Shown here in pieces: positions 8,412 to 18,367 of a DNA stretch of 64,000 nucleotides (position 1 is its first letter; the number at the start of each line of letters is the position of its first letter). Made by a program: the position numbers and the translations under genes. The notes beneath the pieces were generated by a model. The model saw only the letters and a list, made by a program, of their open reading frames with translations. It was not told where the DNA came from and made no database searches. The DNA lies in contig QCTG01000003.1 in the NCBI GenBank assembly GCA_003211235.1, positions 1 to 64,000 on the forward strand, in the 5' to 3' direction. The stretch comes from Synechococcus sp. AG-673-B04. Its GTDB lineage: Bacteria > Cyanobacteriota > Cyanobacteriia > PCC-6307 > Cyanobiaceae.

Positions 8412-9584
8412 ATGCGCGAACTCTGCCCGGCACTGGCAAGCAAGATTTATTTCAACTACGGCGGCCAGGGGCCACTGCCGACGCCCTCACTCGATGCCAT
8501 CACCAACAGCTGGATACGCATCCAGGAGCTCGGGCCATTCACCACCGACGTGTGGCCGTACATCGGAGCTGAAGCCAACAATACCCGCCGACGGCTGGCC
8601 CAGCTTTGCGGTGTTGGTCCTCATCGCTTGTCGTTAAGCGAGAACGTGACCAGCGGTTGTGTGCTGCCGCTTTGGGGCCTGCCCTTCGAGGCGGGTGACC
8701 ATCTGTTGATCAGCGACTGCGAGCACCCTGGAGTGGTGGCGGCCTGCGTGGAGCTGGCCAGGCGTGAGCACCTGGTGATCGACACCCTGCCGGTGAAGCA
8801 TCTTCGGGGAGATGCCGCCGCCACGGATGCCGGCGCCCTGGCGCAATTGGAGCAAGCACTCCATCCTTCAACCCGGCTGGTGGTGCTCTCGCATCTGCTT
8901 TGGAACACGGGCCAGATCATGCCCATTCCAAAAGTCGCTGAGCTGCTGAGCGCCCACAGCCGCCAGCCCTTCCTGCTGGTGGATGCAGCCCAGAGCTTTG
9001 GTCAGATCCCCGTGACTGAAGCCGCCGCCGCTGCCGATATTTATGCCTTCACCGGCCACAAGTGGGCCTGCGGCCCTGAGGGACTCGGAGGTGTGGCCCT
9101 GTCCGAGCGGGTGCTGAGCGAGGGGCAACCAACCTTGATCGGCTGGCGAAGCCTGCGGGATGAAAGCAAAGCGGATCTGAACGCCAGCGCCCCGTTCCAC
9201 TCCGACAGCCGCCGCTTTGAAGTGGCCACGAGCTGCGTACCGCTGTTGGCTGGACTGCGCAGTTCCCTCGATCTGCTGGAACAGGAGGGCTCGGCGGAAC
9301 AGCGGTTGGCAACAATCCGCTCAAAAAGCGCGGCTCTCTGGACTGAACTGCAGCGCATCGACGGCACCGCAACACTGCTGAATGCCCCCCCTGCCAGCGG
9401 GCTGGTGAGCTTCCAGATCGCGGGGGAGCGCACCCCGACTGACTGGGTTCAGAGGCTGGGAAAACACGGAATCTGGATCCGCGACCTGGCCGATCCGGCC
9501 TGCCTGCGGGCCTGCACACACGTATGCACCACCGCCGAAGACATTGATGCCCTGCTCCGGGAGCTTCGTGGCAGCTCCCGCTGA
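8412..9584 (+). CDS. Class V aminotransferase (cysteine desulfurase / cystine lyase-like)
   Basis: A PLP enzyme of 390 residues from ATG 8412; a TTG at 8397 is the alternative start. The N-terminus MRELCPALASKIYFNYGGQGP has the fold-type I FNYGGxG entry motif. The PLP lysine lies in YAFTGHKWACGPEG, and DAAQSFGQIPV provides the Asp that pairs with the pyridine nitrogen. These features match the SufS/Csd and L-cysteine/cystine C-S lyase branch known from cyanobacteria. The adjacent nfu gene supports a sulfur-supply role for Fe-S clusters. Desulfurase versus lyase cannot be decided here. Confidence 0.85.
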   Translation: MRELCPALASKIYFNYGGQGPLPTPSLDAITNSWIRIQELGPFTTDVWPYIGAEANNTRRRLAQLCGVGPHRLSLSENVTSGCVLPLWGLPFEAGDHLLISDCEHPGVVAACVELARREHLVIDTLPVKHLRGDAAATDAGALAQLEQALHPSTRLVVLSHLLWNTGQIMPIPKVAELLSAHSRQPFLLVDAAQSFGQIPVTEAAAAADIYAFTGHKWACGPEGLGGVALSERVLSEGQPTLIGWRSLRDESKADLNASAPFHSDSRRFEVATSCVPLLAGLRSSLDLLEQEGSAEQRLATIRSKSAALWTELQRIDGTATLLNAPPASGLVSFQIAGERTPTDWVQRLGKHGIWIRDLADPACLRACTHVCTTAEDIDALLRELRGSSR

Positions 9585-11093
9585 TCAGGCCGAAACCCTG
9601 ATCAGCAGCGCCCTCTCCGCTTCCTCACGATCGTCAAAGTGAATCTTCTCGGTGCCAAGAATCTGATAATCCTCATGACCTTTACCGGCGATCAGCACCA
9701 AATCGTTCATGGAAGCCTCGGCCACGGCCGTTGCGATCGCCGTGGCCCGATCGCTGTTCACGAGCAGGTCACTGCCCGCAGGAACACCGGCCACCACATC
9801 ATCGAGAATCTGCTGAGGGTCTTCGGTGCGCGGATTGTCTGAAGTGACCACCAAACGATCCGCCAGGCGGGCCGAGATCGCTGCCATCTGAGGGCGCTTG
9901 CCCCGGTCACGGTCACCGCCACAGCCGAACACGCAGATCAACTTGCCCTCCACGAAGGGACGGGCCGCCATCAGCGCATTCTCGAGACCGTCCGGCGTGT
10001 GGGCATAGTCCACAAGCACCGTCGGCAGTTGCTTGGTCTCGGCACCGCTCAACAGCACGCGCTCCATGCGCCCTGGCACACCGCGGAAGCTGCCGAGGGC
10101 CTCCAGCAAACGCGGCAGAGGCAGGCCTTGTTGCAGCAGAACACCCACCGCCTGCAACAGGTTCATCAGGTTGAAGCGCCCGAGCAGTGGGGAATGGAAC
10201 AGGCCCGACCCCGCCGGAGTGATCAGGCGGCCTCGCACCCCTTGCCCTGTCATGTCCAGATCACAGATGTGGAGTTCCGCTGACGCATCCACAAGGGAGC
10301 TGCGCCAGGCCCTGGGCCCCAGCCGATCCGCCAACCGCTGCCCCCAGGGGTCATCAACGTTGACCACAGCTTGTGAACCATCGCCTGAAAGCATGGGCGC
10401 ATCGAACAGCAGAGCCTTGGCCTCGTAGTAGGCCTCCATGGAGTGGTGGTAATCGAGATGGTCCTGGGTGAGGTTGGTGAACACCGCCCCAGAAAAACGA
10501 CAGCCGGCCACCCTCTGCTGATCGAGAGCATGGGAACTGACTTCCATGGCAGCGAGCTTGCAACCGGCAGCAGCAGCCTCAGCCAGCTGACCCTGCAAAC
10601 GATCAGCCACAGCGGTGGTGTGGGTCGCGGTGATGCTGTGCCCAGGCCAGCGATTCACCAGAGTGCCGAACAGAGCAGTCGGACCGCCGACAACACTGGC
10701 GAGATGCTCAATCAGGTGAGTGACAGTGGTTTTGCCGTTGGTGCCCGTCACACCGATCAGCCCCATGCGCCGACAAGGCATATCCCAGTAAGCGGCGGAT
10801 AGTTCTCCCAGGGTCTGGGCCACGGGTTCATCCAGGACCAGCACAGGGTCATTCGCATCCGGCGGATCGAGCTGTGCGGCCTGAGGACCGATCACAGCTG
10901 CGGCGGCACCGGCCTCCAACGCCTGACGCCAGAAGCGACCGCCATCCACCTGAACTCCGGGCAACCCGAGGAACAACGCATCCGTTGCAACGGCCCTGGA
11001 ATCGCTTGTGATCCCGCTGAGCTGAACATTGGCAAGCTCTGCTGGAACGGCAAGGCCAACATCGCGCAGCAGGGCATGCAACGAGTGGACCAT
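9585..11093 (-). CDS. murE: UDP-MurNAc-Ala-D-Glu:meso-diaminopimelate ligase
   Basis: MurE adds meso-diaminopimelate to the peptidoglycan precursor with ATP in the cytoplasm. The 502-residue protein shows the Mur N-terminal UDP-binding segment ([20 protein letters not shown]), the P-loop [14 protein letters not shown], and the central [20 protein letters not shown] containing the carbamylated-lysine region. The C-terminal motif SDNPRTEDP contains DNPR, which marks diaminopimelate rather than lysine specificity. ATG 11093 gives the usual N-terminus ([13 protein letters not shown]). It ends one base past the stop of the convergent aminotransferase gene. Confidence 0.97.
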   Translation of the reverse strand: MVHSLHALLRDVGLAVPAELANVQLSGITSDSRAVATDALFLGLPGVQVDGGRFWRQALEAGAAAAVIGPQAAQLDPPDANDPVLVLDEPVAQTLGELSAAYWDMPCRRMGLIGVTGTNGKTTVTHLIEHLASVVGGPTALFGTLVNRWPGHSITATHTTAVADRLQGQLAEAAAAGCKLAAMEVSSHALDQQRVAGCRFSGAVFTNLTQDHLDYHHSMEAYYEAKALLFDAPMLSGDGSQAVVNVDDPWGQRLADRLGPRAWRSSLVDASAELHICDLDMTGQGVRGRLITPAGSGLFHSPLLGRFNLMNLLQAVGVLLQQGLPLPRLLEALGSFRGVPGRMERVLLSGAETKQLPTVLVDYAHTPDGLENALMAARPFVEGKLICVFGCGGDRDRGKRPQMAAISARLADRLVVTSDNPRTEDPQQILDDVVAGVPAGSDLLVNSDRATAIATAVAEASMNDLVLIAGKGHEDYQILGTEKIHFDDREEAERALLIRVSA

Positions 11094-11118
11094 GACGATT
11101 CCGGAGAAGACGCTCGTT

Positions 11119-11400
11119 CTAAACCGGGTCCGCCGGGTTGGACAGGCCCCGTTGCAACCAGTTGAACAGCCCATCCCCGATCAGTCGGGGGGACACCCGA
11201 GCCAGCTCCCGGCCGTCGAGCTGAAGCACCGGCACCTCGAGGTCGTAGCGGGCGCGCAGTTCCGCCGCAACCGTGGGGGAGTCGATATCCACCACCATCA
11301 AGACCAGCCCCAACGCCTGCAGATCCAGATCGCGCAGACGTTGCTCGAGCCCTTCACATAAACAGCAGCCCTGGCGGCTGAACAGAACAAGATCAGCCAT
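11119..11400 (-). CDS. Glutaredoxin-like thioredoxin-fold protein (DUF836 type)
   Basis: The 93-residue product begins [20 protein letters not shown]. The CxxC motif (CCLC) sits after the first strand, where thioredoxin-fold proteins carry their redox pair. The cis-proline region appears as [20 protein letters not shown]. This matches short cyanobacterial glutaredoxin-like proteins. The likely role is thiol-disulfide exchange in the cytoplasm; the partner is unknown. It lies between yidD and murE on the same strand with very short gaps (3 and 25 bases), so cotranscription is likely. Confidence 0.85.
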   Translation of the reverse strand: MADLVLFSRQGCCLCEGLEQRLRDLDLQALGLVLMVVDIDSPTVAAELRARYDLEVPVLQLDGRELARVSPRLIGDGLFNWLQRGLSNPADPV

Positions 11401-11403
11401 CGT

Positions 11404-11682
11404 TCAGTCGGGCACCGGGTCGCAGCCACAGGGGGTGAAGGGATGACAGCGCAGCAACCGTTTCAACGTGAGCCACCCTCCCTTCCAGGGCCCATGCTTC
11501 TGGATCGCTTCCAAGCCATAGGCGCTGCAGGTGGGTGTGAAGCGACAACGGGGGCCGAGTATGGGTGAGATGAAGCTGCGGTAGAAACCGATCAAGGCCA
11601 GCAGCAGCGAAGCAACGCTTTGGTTGAACCGCTGCTGAAGGGTTGGGGATGGATCGCCAGATAAGGTGTCAGATTCGTGCAC
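11404..11682 (-). CDS. yidD: Membrane protein insertion efficiency factor YidD
   Basis: YidD is a small amphipathic membrane-associated protein that assists YidC-dependent insertion. The family core [19 protein letters not shown] is followed by [16 protein letters not shown] and the C-terminal [17 protein letters not shown], with the conserved cysteines. Read from GTG 11682 the protein has 92 residues, near the family norm. A longer frame runs upstream to 11823 but lies antisense to the start of rpsD and does not resemble YidD. It is divergent from rpsD, with 76 bases between starts. Confidence 0.92.
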   Translation of the reverse strand: MHESDTLSGDPSPTLQQRFNQSVASLLLALIGFYRSFISPILGPRCRFTPTCSAYGLEAIQKHGPWKGGWLTLKRLLRCHPFTPCGCDPVPD

Positions 11683-11758
11683 GAATGGAGATGCCGGAAC
11701 TCCCTGGGTTCCAGCATGGCTAAATCGAACACGACTTGACCAAACAAACTTCCAACCC

Positions 11759-12367
11759 ATGTCTCGATACCGCGGCCCTCGCCTGAGGATCACGCGGCGC
11801 TTGGGAGACCTCCCTGGTCTCACCCGGAAGGCCGCAAAGCGGTCCTATCCCCCCGGTCAGCACGGCCAAGCCCGTCGCAAGCGCTCTGAATACGCGATCC
11901 GTCTCGAAGAGAAGCAGAAGCTTCGCTTCAACTACGGCGTCTCCGAGCGTCAGCTCGTGCGTTACGTGAAGAAAGCGCGCGCCCAGGAGGGTTCCACAGG
12001 AACCAACCTGCTCAAGCTGCTCGAGAACCGTCTCGACAACGTTTGTTTCCGCCTTGGCTTCGGTCCCACCGTGCCAGGCGCCCGTCAGCTGGTGAACCAC
12101 GGCCACGTGACCGTGAACGGTCGTGTGACCGACATCGCCAGTTACCAGTGCAAGCCCGGCGATGTCGTCGCCATCCGCGAGCGCAAGTGCAGCAAGAAGC
12201 TTGCCGAGGGCAACCTCGAGTTCCCCGGTCTGGCCAACGTGCCGACCCACCTGGAACTGGACAAAGCCAAGCTCAGCGCCAAGGTCACCGGTCGCTGTGA
12301 ACGCGAATGGGTTGCCCTGGAGATCAAAGAACTGCTGGTGGTTGAGTACTACTCCCGCAAGGTCTGA
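11759..12367 (+). CDS. rpsD: 30S ribosomal protein S4
   Basis: S4 is a primary 16S rRNA-binding protein of the small subunit. The 202-residue protein starts [20 protein letters not shown] at ATG 11759, the normal S4 N-terminus; upstream in-frame codons are not part of it. The S4 RNA-binding domain is visible at [20 protein letters not shown] and [20 protein letters not shown]. It is complete and followed 29 bases later by a strong intrinsic terminator. Confidence 0.98.
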   Translation: MSRYRGPRLRITRRLGDLPGLTRKAAKRSYPPGQHGQARRKRSEYAIRLEEKQKLRFNYGVSERQLVRYVKKARAQEGSTGTNLLKLLENRLDNVCFRLGFGPTVPGARQLVNHGHVTVNGRVTDIASYQCKPGDVVAIRERKCSKKLAEGNLEFPGLANVPTHLELDKAKLSAKVTGRCEREWVALEIKELLVVEYYSRKV

Positions 12368-12396
12368 TTTTCATCAGCGCAGTTTCATTGTCATTG

Positions 12397-12426
12397 CGCA
12401 GCCCTGCTTAAGGGCTGCGTTTTTTT
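12397..12426 (+). terminator. Rho-independent terminator of rpsD
   Basis: A perfect 9-bp stem (CGCAGCCCT at 12397-12405, AGGGCTGCG at 12411-12419) with a 5-base loop is followed directly by seven T residues. It sits 29 bases after the rpsD stop on the sense strand. Confidence 0.95.
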
Positions 12427-12464
12427 GTGGCTCGATTGAACGGAAAGAGCTCGCCAAGCGGGGA

Positions 12465-12752
12465 TCAACGCCTAACGATCTCTTCTTCGGGAATCACACC
12501 CCCCCCCTCCGTCAGATCCGTCAGATCCGTCAGGCGTTCGTACTCGGTGGATGACAACAATTTCAACCCCGCGGCACGATCCAGACGCTGGCTCAGACGA
12601 ACAAACCCCAGGAAGGCATGCAGCCCGATCCAGAAACCAGCGAACAGCAAGACCACCAAGGCATCTGCGCTTGCCCCCACAACCAGCACAAACCCGACCG
12701 TTGCCAGCCCGGCCAGACCGGCACTGAGCAACAGACGCTGCACCCGTCTCAT
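12465..12752 (-). CDS. Small membrane protein downstream of maf (95 aa)
   Basis: ATG 12752 overlaps the maf stop as ATGA, so this frame is probably translated after maf. The product starts [20 protein letters not shown]. It has two hydrophobic helices (residues about 8-25 and 30-48) and a cytoplasmic-looking tail of about 45 residues with a coiled or helical [17 protein letters not shown] segment. The tail contains [12 protein letters not shown], encoded by a 9-base tandem repeat. The family resembles small cyanobacterial membrane proteins of unknown function. Confidence 0.7.
   Translation of the reverse strand: MRRVQRLLLSAGLAGLATVGFVLVVGASADALVVLLFAGFWIGLHAFLGFVRLSQRLDRAAGLKLLSSTEYERLTDLTDLTEGGGVIPEEEIVRR
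12511..12533. repeat. Short tandem repeat inside the small membrane protein gene
   Basis: The 9-base unit GTCAGATCC occurs twice in tandem, followed by a partial third copy. It lies in frame in the C-terminal tail of the overlapping minus-strand gene, where it encodes the repeated LTD triplet. A change in copy number would keep the reading frame. Confidence 0.9.
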
Positions 12753-13330
12753 GTCGAAGCGGCCATCAACCTCAACTGCTGACGCAACCAAGGCAGGCTT
12801 AATCCGATCACGTTGGAATAACAGCCTTCAAGACCTGCCACACATAAACCGCCACGCCCCTCAAGAGCAAAGCCACCAGCACACTGCAACGGCTCACCCG
12901 TCGCCACGTAATCATCAATTTCGCTGGGGGTGAGCGCTCCAAACAACACCCCTGTGCTCACACAGCTCATCACCGTTTCCCCTCCAACAGGCATGAGGCA
13001 ATGCCCCGTCAGCAGTTCCCCACGCTGACCAGCCATCCGGCGCCAGCGCCTTACCGCTTCAGCCGCATCGGCTGGTTTACCAAAGATCTCGCCCTCAAAC
13101 ACGAGAACGGAATCGCAGCCCAGAACGGCGCTGGTTCCAGCATCTGCAACTGAGTCCAGTGCCTGATGCACCGCCGTGGCCTTGGCCTGCGCCAGCCGCT
13201 GCACCAACAGCGAAGGGTCTGGGGCGGAAATGGCCCGTTCATCCACGCCACTCACCCGAACTCGATGGGGGATTCCGGCCTGCTCCAGCAGACGACGGCG
13301 GGCCGGTGAGGCCGAAGCAAGCAAAAGCAC
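12749..13330 (-). CDS. maf: Maf-family nucleoside triphosphate pyrophosphatase
   Basis: Maf proteins hydrolyse non-canonical or modified nucleoside triphosphates (house cleaning) and affect septation in some bacteria. The N-terminal signature [18 protein letters not shown] is the Maf hallmark. [40 protein letters not shown] and the C-terminal [10 protein letters not shown] follow as expected. GTG 13330 places the start right at the conserved strand and gives 193 residues. An in-frame ATG at 13387 would add 19 residues not typical of the family. It overlaps the next small membrane gene by four bases. Confidence 0.93.
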   Translation of the reverse strand: MLLLASASPARRRLLEQAGIPHRVRVSGVDERAISAPDPSLLVQRLAQAKATAVHQALDSVADAGTSAVLGCDSVLVFEGEIFGKPADAAEAVRRWRRMAGQRGELLTGHCLMPVGGETVMSCVSTGVLFGALTPSEIDDYVATGEPLQCAGGFALEGRGGLCVAGLEGCYSNVIGLSLPWLRQQLRLMAAST

Positions 13331-13445
13331 CGAAACGCAACCTTTGTTGGTGCTCCGTAGGCTGCCACCGACGGGAGGCCGCACCATCGATCACCCCACC
13401 GACGACCTGCTGGCTCCCCGCAGCCGAAGCCGGGCCGCGCGCTCG

Positions 13446-13769
13446 ATGCGATGCCTCCCTTTTAGCGAACCGCTTTACCGGACCCTGCAGCAAGAGGGAA
13501 TGGACGCCGAGACGCTCTGGAAAAATCGCGCACGTTTTGGTCGCGGCCGTCGCTGGCCGGCCACCCCCGATGGGCTTGAGGATGAACTGCGCTGGCTGAT
13601 CACCGTTGGCGTGCTGCGACGGGAAGTGGATGGTCAGGGACTGACAAGCCGCTTTCGCCTGACGCCCCTAGGCCGACAACTCCTCGACGAAGACAGTGAA
13701 TTGCTCGAGAAAAAGGCCTCGCCCTGGGATTGGCTGCGCATTGGCCTTCGCCGTCGCTGGCCGTTTTGA
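13446..13769 (+). CDS. Conserved cyanobacterial hypothetical protein, winged-helix-like
   Basis: The first ATG in frame gives 107 residues ([20 protein letters not shown]). Residues RAARS directly upstream also look conserved against what I recall of a cyanobacterial family, so the true start could be a GTG or TTG near 13344-13350. The core [19 protein letters not shown] plus [13 protein letters not shown] is a helix-turn-helix/wing-like pattern. No function is known to me. The stop overlaps the following cobQ start by four bases (TTGA), which indicates an operon with cobQ and the ferredoxin. Confidence 0.75.
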   Translation: MRCLPFSEPLYRTLQQEGMDAETLWKNRARFGRGRRWPATPDGLEDELRWLITVGVLRREVDGQGLTSRFRLTPLGRQLLDEDSELLEKKASPWDWLRIGLRRRWPF

Positions 13770-15253
13770 CCGCTCCCAAGACGCTGATGGTGCTTGGAAC
13801 CTCAAGTGGAGCGGGCAAGTCGCTGATGACGGCGGCTCTATGCAGGGTGCTCAAACGCCGCGGTGAGCAACCCCTGCCGTTCAAAGGGCAGAACATGAGC
13901 AACAACGCCTGGGTTGATACGGATGGCCTCGAGATGGCCTACTCCCAGGCAATGCAGGCCTGGGCGGCCGGCCTGGAACCCAGCTGCGCCATGAATCCTG
14001 TGCTGCTCAAGCCCCGCGGTGACAGCAGCAGCGAAGTGATCCACAACGGCCGCAGCGTGGGCACGGCTCAAGCGGAGCACTATTACCGAGACTGGTTCAA
14101 ACCGGGCTGGCAGGCCATCCGCGGTGGGCTTGATGCACTGCAGCAGCACTGGCCGCAGGGCCGCCTGGTGCTGGAGGGAGCGGGAAGCCCGGTGGAGGTG
14201 AACCTGCAGCACAGGGACCTGACCAACCTGCGGCTCGCTCTGTTCCTGAAAGCGAACTGCTTGCTGGTGGCCGACATCGAGCGCGGCGGGGTGTTTGCAC
14301 AGATCGTTGGAACCATGAATCTGCTCCGGCCGGTGGAACGGCCGCTGATCAAAGGCATCCTGATCAACCGTTTCCGCGGTCGAAGGGAACTATTTGATGA
14401 AGGACGCACCTGGCTGGAAGACAACACCGGTGTGCCTGTGCTGGGGGTAATGCCCTGGCTGAATGAATTGTTTCCTCCAGAGGATTCACTTGACCTGCTG
14501 GAGCGAAAACCCAGCCGCGGGGCCGTCGATCTGGAGATCGCCGTCCTACGCCTGCCCTCCTTGAGCAACTTCTCCGATCTGGATCCGCTGGAAGCCGAAA
14601 CAAGCCTGCGGTTGCGCTGGGTGGAGCCGGGTGAAGACCTTGGCCAGCCCGATGCCGTGATCCTTCCGGGCAGCAAGCAAACCCTCCGGGATCTTCACGC
14701 CCTGCGGACCAGTGGCCTGGAACAACAGCTCCGGAGCTACGCAGACCATGGAGGCAACGTGCTGGCCATTTGCGGAGGGATGCAGATGCTGGGTGAGCTT
14801 CTGGAGGATCCCGACGATCTGGAGGGTGGGGAAGGGACTGGCCCCTGGCAGGGAGTTGGCTTGCTCCCCATCAACACCCGTTTCGGTGGCAGCAAGACCC
14901 TTCAGCAGCGAATCGTTCAGGCCCGGTGGCCGGAAGACACTGCGCTGAAGGGCTTCGAGCTGCACCACGGTCAAACCTGGGCCGATCCGAGCTTGCAAGA
15001 GCTTTGTGCCGAGAGTGGGCTGGGCTGGTGGACAACATCAGCGGCTGGAGGCGACATCGTCGGCACCTACCTTCACGGCCTGCTCGACAACGGACCCTGG
15101 CGTCGCCACTGGTTGAACAGCCTTCGACAACGCAAGGGGCTCTCCCCTCTGAGCACCGAGCGTCAACACCATGCCGATCACCGCAATCAACTGCTCGAAC
15201 GCCTGGCCAATGCCTTCGAAGAGCATGTGAACCTTGAGCCGCTGTTGAGCTGA
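13766..15253 (+). CDS. cobQ: Cobyric acid synthase
   Basis: CobQ/CbiP amidates side chains b, d, e and g of adenosylcobyrinic diamide with glutamine and ATP in corrinoid synthesis. The N-terminal ATP motif is [11 protein letters not shown], followed by [11 protein letters not shown]. The C-terminal class I glutamine amidotransferase domain has its nucleophile in [14 protein letters not shown] and a late catalytic His in [12 protein letters not shown] 13766 overlaps the previous stop and gives 495 residues, close to the family length; ATG 13787 is an alternative. The ferredoxin gene starts within its stop codon (TGATG). Confidence 0.95.
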   Translation: MTAPKTLMVLGTSSGAGKSLMTAALCRVLKRRGEQPLPFKGQNMSNNAWVDTDGLEMAYSQAMQAWAAGLEPSCAMNPVLLKPRGDSSSEVIHNGRSVGTAQAEHYYRDWFKPGWQAIRGGLDALQQHWPQGRLVLEGAGSPVEVNLQHRDLTNLRLALFLKANCLLVADIERGGVFAQIVGTMNLLRPVERPLIKGILINRFRGRRELFDEGRTWLEDNTGVPVLGVMPWLNELFPPEDSLDLLERKPSRGAVDLEIAVLRLPSLSNFSDLDPLEAETSLRLRWVEPGEDLGQPDAVILPGSKQTLRDLHALRTSGLEQQLRSYADHGGNVLAICGGMQMLGELLEDPDDLEGGEGTGPWQGVGLLPINTRFGGSKTLQQRIVQARWPEDTALKGFELHHGQTWADPSLQELCAESGLGWWTTSAAGGDIVGTYLHGLLDNGPWRRHWLNSLRQRKGLSPLSTERQHHADHRNQLLERLANAFEEHVNLEPLLS

Positions 15254-15492
15254 TGGCCGCCATCCCAGTGCGTTGGCCCAACGGCCGTGAAACCAAAGTT
15301 GAGGTTGGCCAGGACTGGCTGGAAGCGGCCAATGCCGCAGGCGTCAGCATTCCGACCGGTTGCATGGGCGGCAGCTGCGGGGCCTGCGAGATCGATGTGA
15401 ACGGCAAAACGGTGCGCGCCTGCATCAGCACCGTGCCAGCAGCCAAGAGTGGTCAGCTATGCGTGGAATTCGCAACCGATCCCTTCTGGTGA
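15253..15492 (+). CDS. Plant-type 2Fe-2S ferredoxin (small)
   Basis: The 79-residue protein has the cysteine pattern C-x4-C-x2-C in [17 protein letters not shown], with the fourth cysteine in VRACIST. This is the [2Fe-2S] plant-type ferredoxin fold. It is shorter than photosynthetic PetF (about 97 residues), so it is a specialised electron carrier. Its start shares one base with the cobQ stop, so it is translated with cobQ, and an electron-donor role in corrinoid synthesis is possible but unproven. Its 3' end overlaps the convergent cbbX gene by 40 bases. Confidence 0.9.
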   Translation: MAAIPVRWPNGRETKVEVGQDWLEAANAAGVSIPTGCMGGSCGACEIDVNGKTVRACISTVPAAKSGQLCVEFATDPFW

Positions 15493-16373
15493 TATCCCTC
15501 CACTTCGCCTTCAAACACGCGACTGGCCCGGATATCTGAGGATTCAATCGTGATCAAATCGTCGCGAGTGGCCGGTTGATCCAGCCGAGCAAACAGTCGA
15601 TTGGCCTGACGTAACCGAGCCCGATCAAGAGCATTACGAATCGAACGTGCGTTGGCGAAAAATGGAAGCAGCCGCCGTCTTTCGATGTACTCCTCAAATG
15701 CGGCTTTTGCATCTGAACTAAAGCGATAGTTCTGAGCATCAAGCAACAGTGTGGCAATAGCCATCAGCTCATCATTGCTGTAATCAGGAAAATCAAGGTG
15801 ATGAGCAACCCGGGAGGAAAGCCCAGGATTAGATCCATAAAACGCATCCATTCTGTCTTTATAACCAGCAAAAATAACAACTACATCGCTGCTGTTATTC
15901 TCCATTTCCTGCAACAAAATTTCAATCGCTTCGGGACCATAATCACGCTCGTTGTCAGGTTTATAGAGGTAATAAGCCTCATCAATGAACAACACACCCC
16001 CCTGGGCTCGCTTGAGCATCTCCTTGGTTTTGGGTGCAGTATGACCGACGTATTGACCAACAAGATCATCGCGAGTGGCGGAAACCACATGGCCTTTTCG
16101 GAGATAACCAAGGCGGTGAAGGATCTGCGACATCCTCTGAGCAACGGTGGTTTTACCCGTACCCGGACGACCGGTAAACGACATGTGCAGCCCTGGAGCG
16201 GTGCTGGGCAACTCCAATTGCTGCCGGGCTTGATCCACCAACAACAACGCTGCAATCTCATGGATCCGAGTTTTGACTGGAGCCAAACCGATCAACTCAC
16301 GATCCAGTTGTTCAAGCACTTCAACGGCGCCGGATTCGGCATAGGCCGCCTGAAGATCAACCGAGGAGGTCAT
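15453..16373 (-). CDS. cbbX: CbbX-type AAA+ Rubisco activase
   Basis: CbbX is the hexameric AAA+ motor that removes inhibitory sugar phosphates from form I Rubisco of the red and proteobacterial (IA/IC) types. The 306-residue length from ATG 16373 fits. Walker A is GRPGTGKTT at residues 68-76; Walker B is [17 protein letters not shown]. The pore loop region has [18 protein letters not shown], a CbbX feature. The arginine-finger region lies in [17 protein letters not shown]. The acRAF-like gene immediately upstream overlaps its start by 17 bases. In other alpha-cyanobacteria I recall this pair lying near the carboxysome locus. Confidence 0.93.
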   Translation of the reverse strand: MTSSVDLQAAYAESGAVEVLEQLDRELIGLAPVKTRIHEIAALLLVDQARQQLELPSTAPGLHMSFTGRPGTGKTTVAQRMSQILHRLGYLRKGHVVSATRDDLVGQYVGHTAPKTKEMLKRAQGGVLFIDEAYYLYKPDNERDYGPEAIEILLQEMENNSSDVVVIFAGYKDRMDAFYGSNPGLSSRVAHHLDFPDYSNDELMAIATLLLDAQNYRFSSDAKAAFEEYIERRRLLPFFANARSIRNALDRARLRQANRLFARLDQPATRDDLITIESSDIRASRVFEGEVEGYHQKGSVANSTHS

Positions 16374-16605
16374 CAATCTCAACGGCCAGGGCCCTGTCAG
16401 CGTCACTCAGATGGGCATCAGCACCGTCATCCTCCGGCCGAATTGTGATGTTCACATACGTGCGACCAAAACTGATGTCTGGGAAGCGTTGGATGGCCTC
16501 ACTGTGGTCGCCCAGTCTGTCGAGGAAATCACGGGTTGAATCGTAGCTATCAAACTCAAAACGCTTTTCCAGACAAATGGGACGTTTGCGCTCCTGCCAA
16601 CTCAT
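16357..16605 (-). CDS. acRAF-like Rubisco assembly factor (pterin-dehydratase fold)
   Basis: The 82-residue protein resembles the pterin-4a-carbinolamine dehydratase (PCD) fold used by the alpha-carboxysome Rubisco assembly factor acRAF. It begins [19 protein letters not shown], then a helix ([20 protein letters not shown]) and strands ([13 protein letters not shown]). True PCD enzymes have an E/D-x3-H-H/N-P motif at the end of that helix; here the position reads RFPDIS, so the catalytic histidines are missing. This supports a non-enzymatic chaperone role. It overlaps cbbX by 17 bases, so both proteins should be made together. Confidence 0.8.
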   Translation of the reverse strand: MSWQERKRPICLEKRFEFDSYDSTRDFLDRLGDHSEAIQRFPDISFGRTYVNITIRPEDDGADAHLSDADRALAVEIDDLLG

Positions 16606-16662
16606 CCGAACCAGTGCTTGTCCAGCAAATCTAATCCAACAAGACTTCCAGCCTCAGTACGC

Positions 16663-17502
16663 CTAAAGACTGGACAATGCAGTACAAGCCTTCTGGATGC
16701 TGGACAAACTACCGGGATTGATCAATCCGTAATACTCCATCGCCTTGAAATCACTCGCCTTTAATCCGGGGAAGAAGGGAATCAGAGACCGAACCGTTTG
16801 TTCGGAATCCCCGGAAGGGTTAACAACAAGAACCTTCTCAGGCTTGACCGCCAAAAGTCGCTCATTCGACATCGTGATGTAGCCCGAGAACTCACTGGAT
16901 CCTGGGAGTCCTTTTGTGGAATTTACAAGACCCAAACGATCAAGAAGTGATCCTGACCAGCTTTGCTGACCGGGAGAAAGCTTCGGAGAGACGCCAGCAA
17001 GAATCAGAACACTGGTTCCAGAAGTTTTGGAAGACGTCTGCGTTGAGCACAACTTGCTGAGTTGAGAATCAATCGATACGGCGTTTACGATTCTATCTAC
17101 CAAAGTTCGAGAAGCTTCTTCAAGCCGATCCCAACGATTGACCTTGACAGCTAACGTATTCACACCCAATTTATTGAGTGCATTGAGTACACGGGAATGA
17201 AAACCCTCAGCACCAATCACAAGGTCTGGATTAAGGGCCAAAATCAGTTCAACACTGGGCTGACTTCGACCATTTGAAACGCGCTTTAAGCCGGAATATC
17301 TAGGATCCTTATTGGTTAATGATGTCCCAGGGACTCCTATCAAAACATCGGGGTTGATCGATACAACAAGATCAGCAGAAAGGGATGAAAGTGCAACGAC
17401 TCGCCTGGCTTTTTCAACTCTAATGTCATTGCCCTGAGCAAAAGTCTGTCCAGAAAAATTCAACGACAGAAGACAAGAGACAAGAAGAGTCCAACGACGC
17501 AT
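16663..17502 (-). CDS. Periplasmic metal/heme/cobalamin-type substrate-binding protein
   Basis: A class III (TroA/BtuF/HmuT-like) binding protein of 279 residues. ATG 17502 starts MRRWTLLVSCLLSLNFSGQT, a signal peptide ending near FAQG. The fold markers are RRVVALSSLSADLVVSINPD, where the first lobe normally defines the ligand site, and LILALNPDLVIGAEGF. The second lobe contains SLLDRLGLVNSTKG and a late LLAVKPEKVLVV. Ligand could be ferric siderophore, heme or cobalamin; the TonB receptor nearby favours heme or siderophore. Its codons are AT-rich compared with the flanking genes. It is third in an operon with the permease and ATPase. Confidence 0.85.
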   Translation of the reverse strand: MRRWTLLVSCLLSLNFSGQTFAQGNDIRVEKARRVVALSSLSADLVVSINPDVLIGVPGTSLTNKDPRYSGLKRVSNGRSQPSVELILALNPDLVIGAEGFHSRVLNALNKLGVNTLAVKVNRWDRLEEASRTLVDRIVNAVSIDSQLSKLCSTQTSSKTSGTSVLILAGVSPKLSPGQQSWSGSLLDRLGLVNSTKGLPGSSEFSGYITMSNERLLAVKPEKVLVVNPSGDSEQTVRSLIPFFPGLKASDFKAMEYYGLINPGSLSSIQKACTALSSL

Positions 17503-17608
17503 TTCCACTGAATCAATTCAACTAAACAATAATACGTTGACACCGAAATAGCAGGGAAAGAACCAATTGCAACCAATATTTGTCACCACTAAGACAGGCT
17601 CGTCTGGA

Positions 17609-18367
17609 TCAAATGATTGCACATAAGCGATCATGGGACTGAACAACATCGATATCCAAACCAAAAGTAAGTTTTAGGTTAGGAGAAGTGAAGACATGAT
17701 CCATCGCTCCTTCGGCCACCAAGCCACCGTCTCGCAACAGTGCCAATCGGGAGCAGTACTTGGAAAGTTGATTGAGATCATGCAGAACAGACACAACAAT
17801 CTTTCCCTGATCTGCAAGGCGACGCAGTAAAGACAAGATCTGAATCTGCGCCACAAGATCCAAATGATTGGTGGGTTCATCAAACAGCAAGACCGATCCA
17901 TCTTGCGCAAGAGAGAGTGCGAGAAAAGCTCTCTGCCTCTCACCGCCGGAGAGTGTATTGACTTGACGATGACGAAAATCGTTTAAACCCGTGAAATCAA
18001 GTGCATACTCAACCCGTTCATGATCAATGGTCGAAAGCGAGAAGCTCCAGGAAGGTAAATGGGGATAACGACCAAGGCGAACAAGATCCAACACACTCAT
18101 CGCGGTTAACACATCGGTGCGCTGAGACATGATAGATAGCTTGCGATGAATATGATCAACCTGGGAATATGGCTGACCATCCATAGACATTTGCCCAGAA
18201 GAGGGAATCAGCAAGCCAGCCATGCATTTCAGCAGTGTCGATTTCCCTGATCCGTTGAGGCCGGCGATACCCAACCATTCACCAGAAGAAACAGACAAAG
18301 AAACGTTCTCAAGAATGGAAGACCCTTCAACCAAAAAATTTAAGTTGCACGCATCCAATTGGGTCAT
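17609..18367 (-). CDS. ABC transporter ATPase, FecE/BtuD type
   Basis: The cytoplasmic ATPase of the island importer, 252 residues. Walker A is GLNGSGKSTLL, the signature is TLSGGERQRAFLALSLAQ, Walker B is SVLLFDEPTNHLDL, and the switch His is in VVSVLHDLNQLSKYCSR. The strong match to FecE/BtuD/HmuV-type ATPases (TNHLDL, HDLNxA) fits a FecCD-type partner. ATG 18367 shares one base with the permease stop (TGATG). The gap of 106 bases to the binding-protein gene is longer than the others in the operon. Confidence 0.93.
   Translation of the reverse strand: MTQLDACNLNFLVEGSSILENVSLSVSSGEWLGIAGLNGSGKSTLLKCMAGLLIPSSGQMSMDGQPYSQVDHIHRKLSIMSQRTDVLTAMSVLDLVRLGRYPHLPSWSFSLSTIDHERVEYALDFTGLNDFRHRQVNTLSGGERQRAFLALSLAQDGSVLLFDEPTNHLDLVAQIQILSLLRRLADQGKIVVSVLHDLNQLSKYCSRLALLRDGGLVAEGAMDHVFTSPNLKLTFGLDIDVVQSHDRLCAII

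Noticed and set aside
11666-11758. N-terminal extension of S4
   Set aside because: The 31 extra residues overlap the divergent yidD start and are absent from the S4 family; ATG 11759 is the conserved start.
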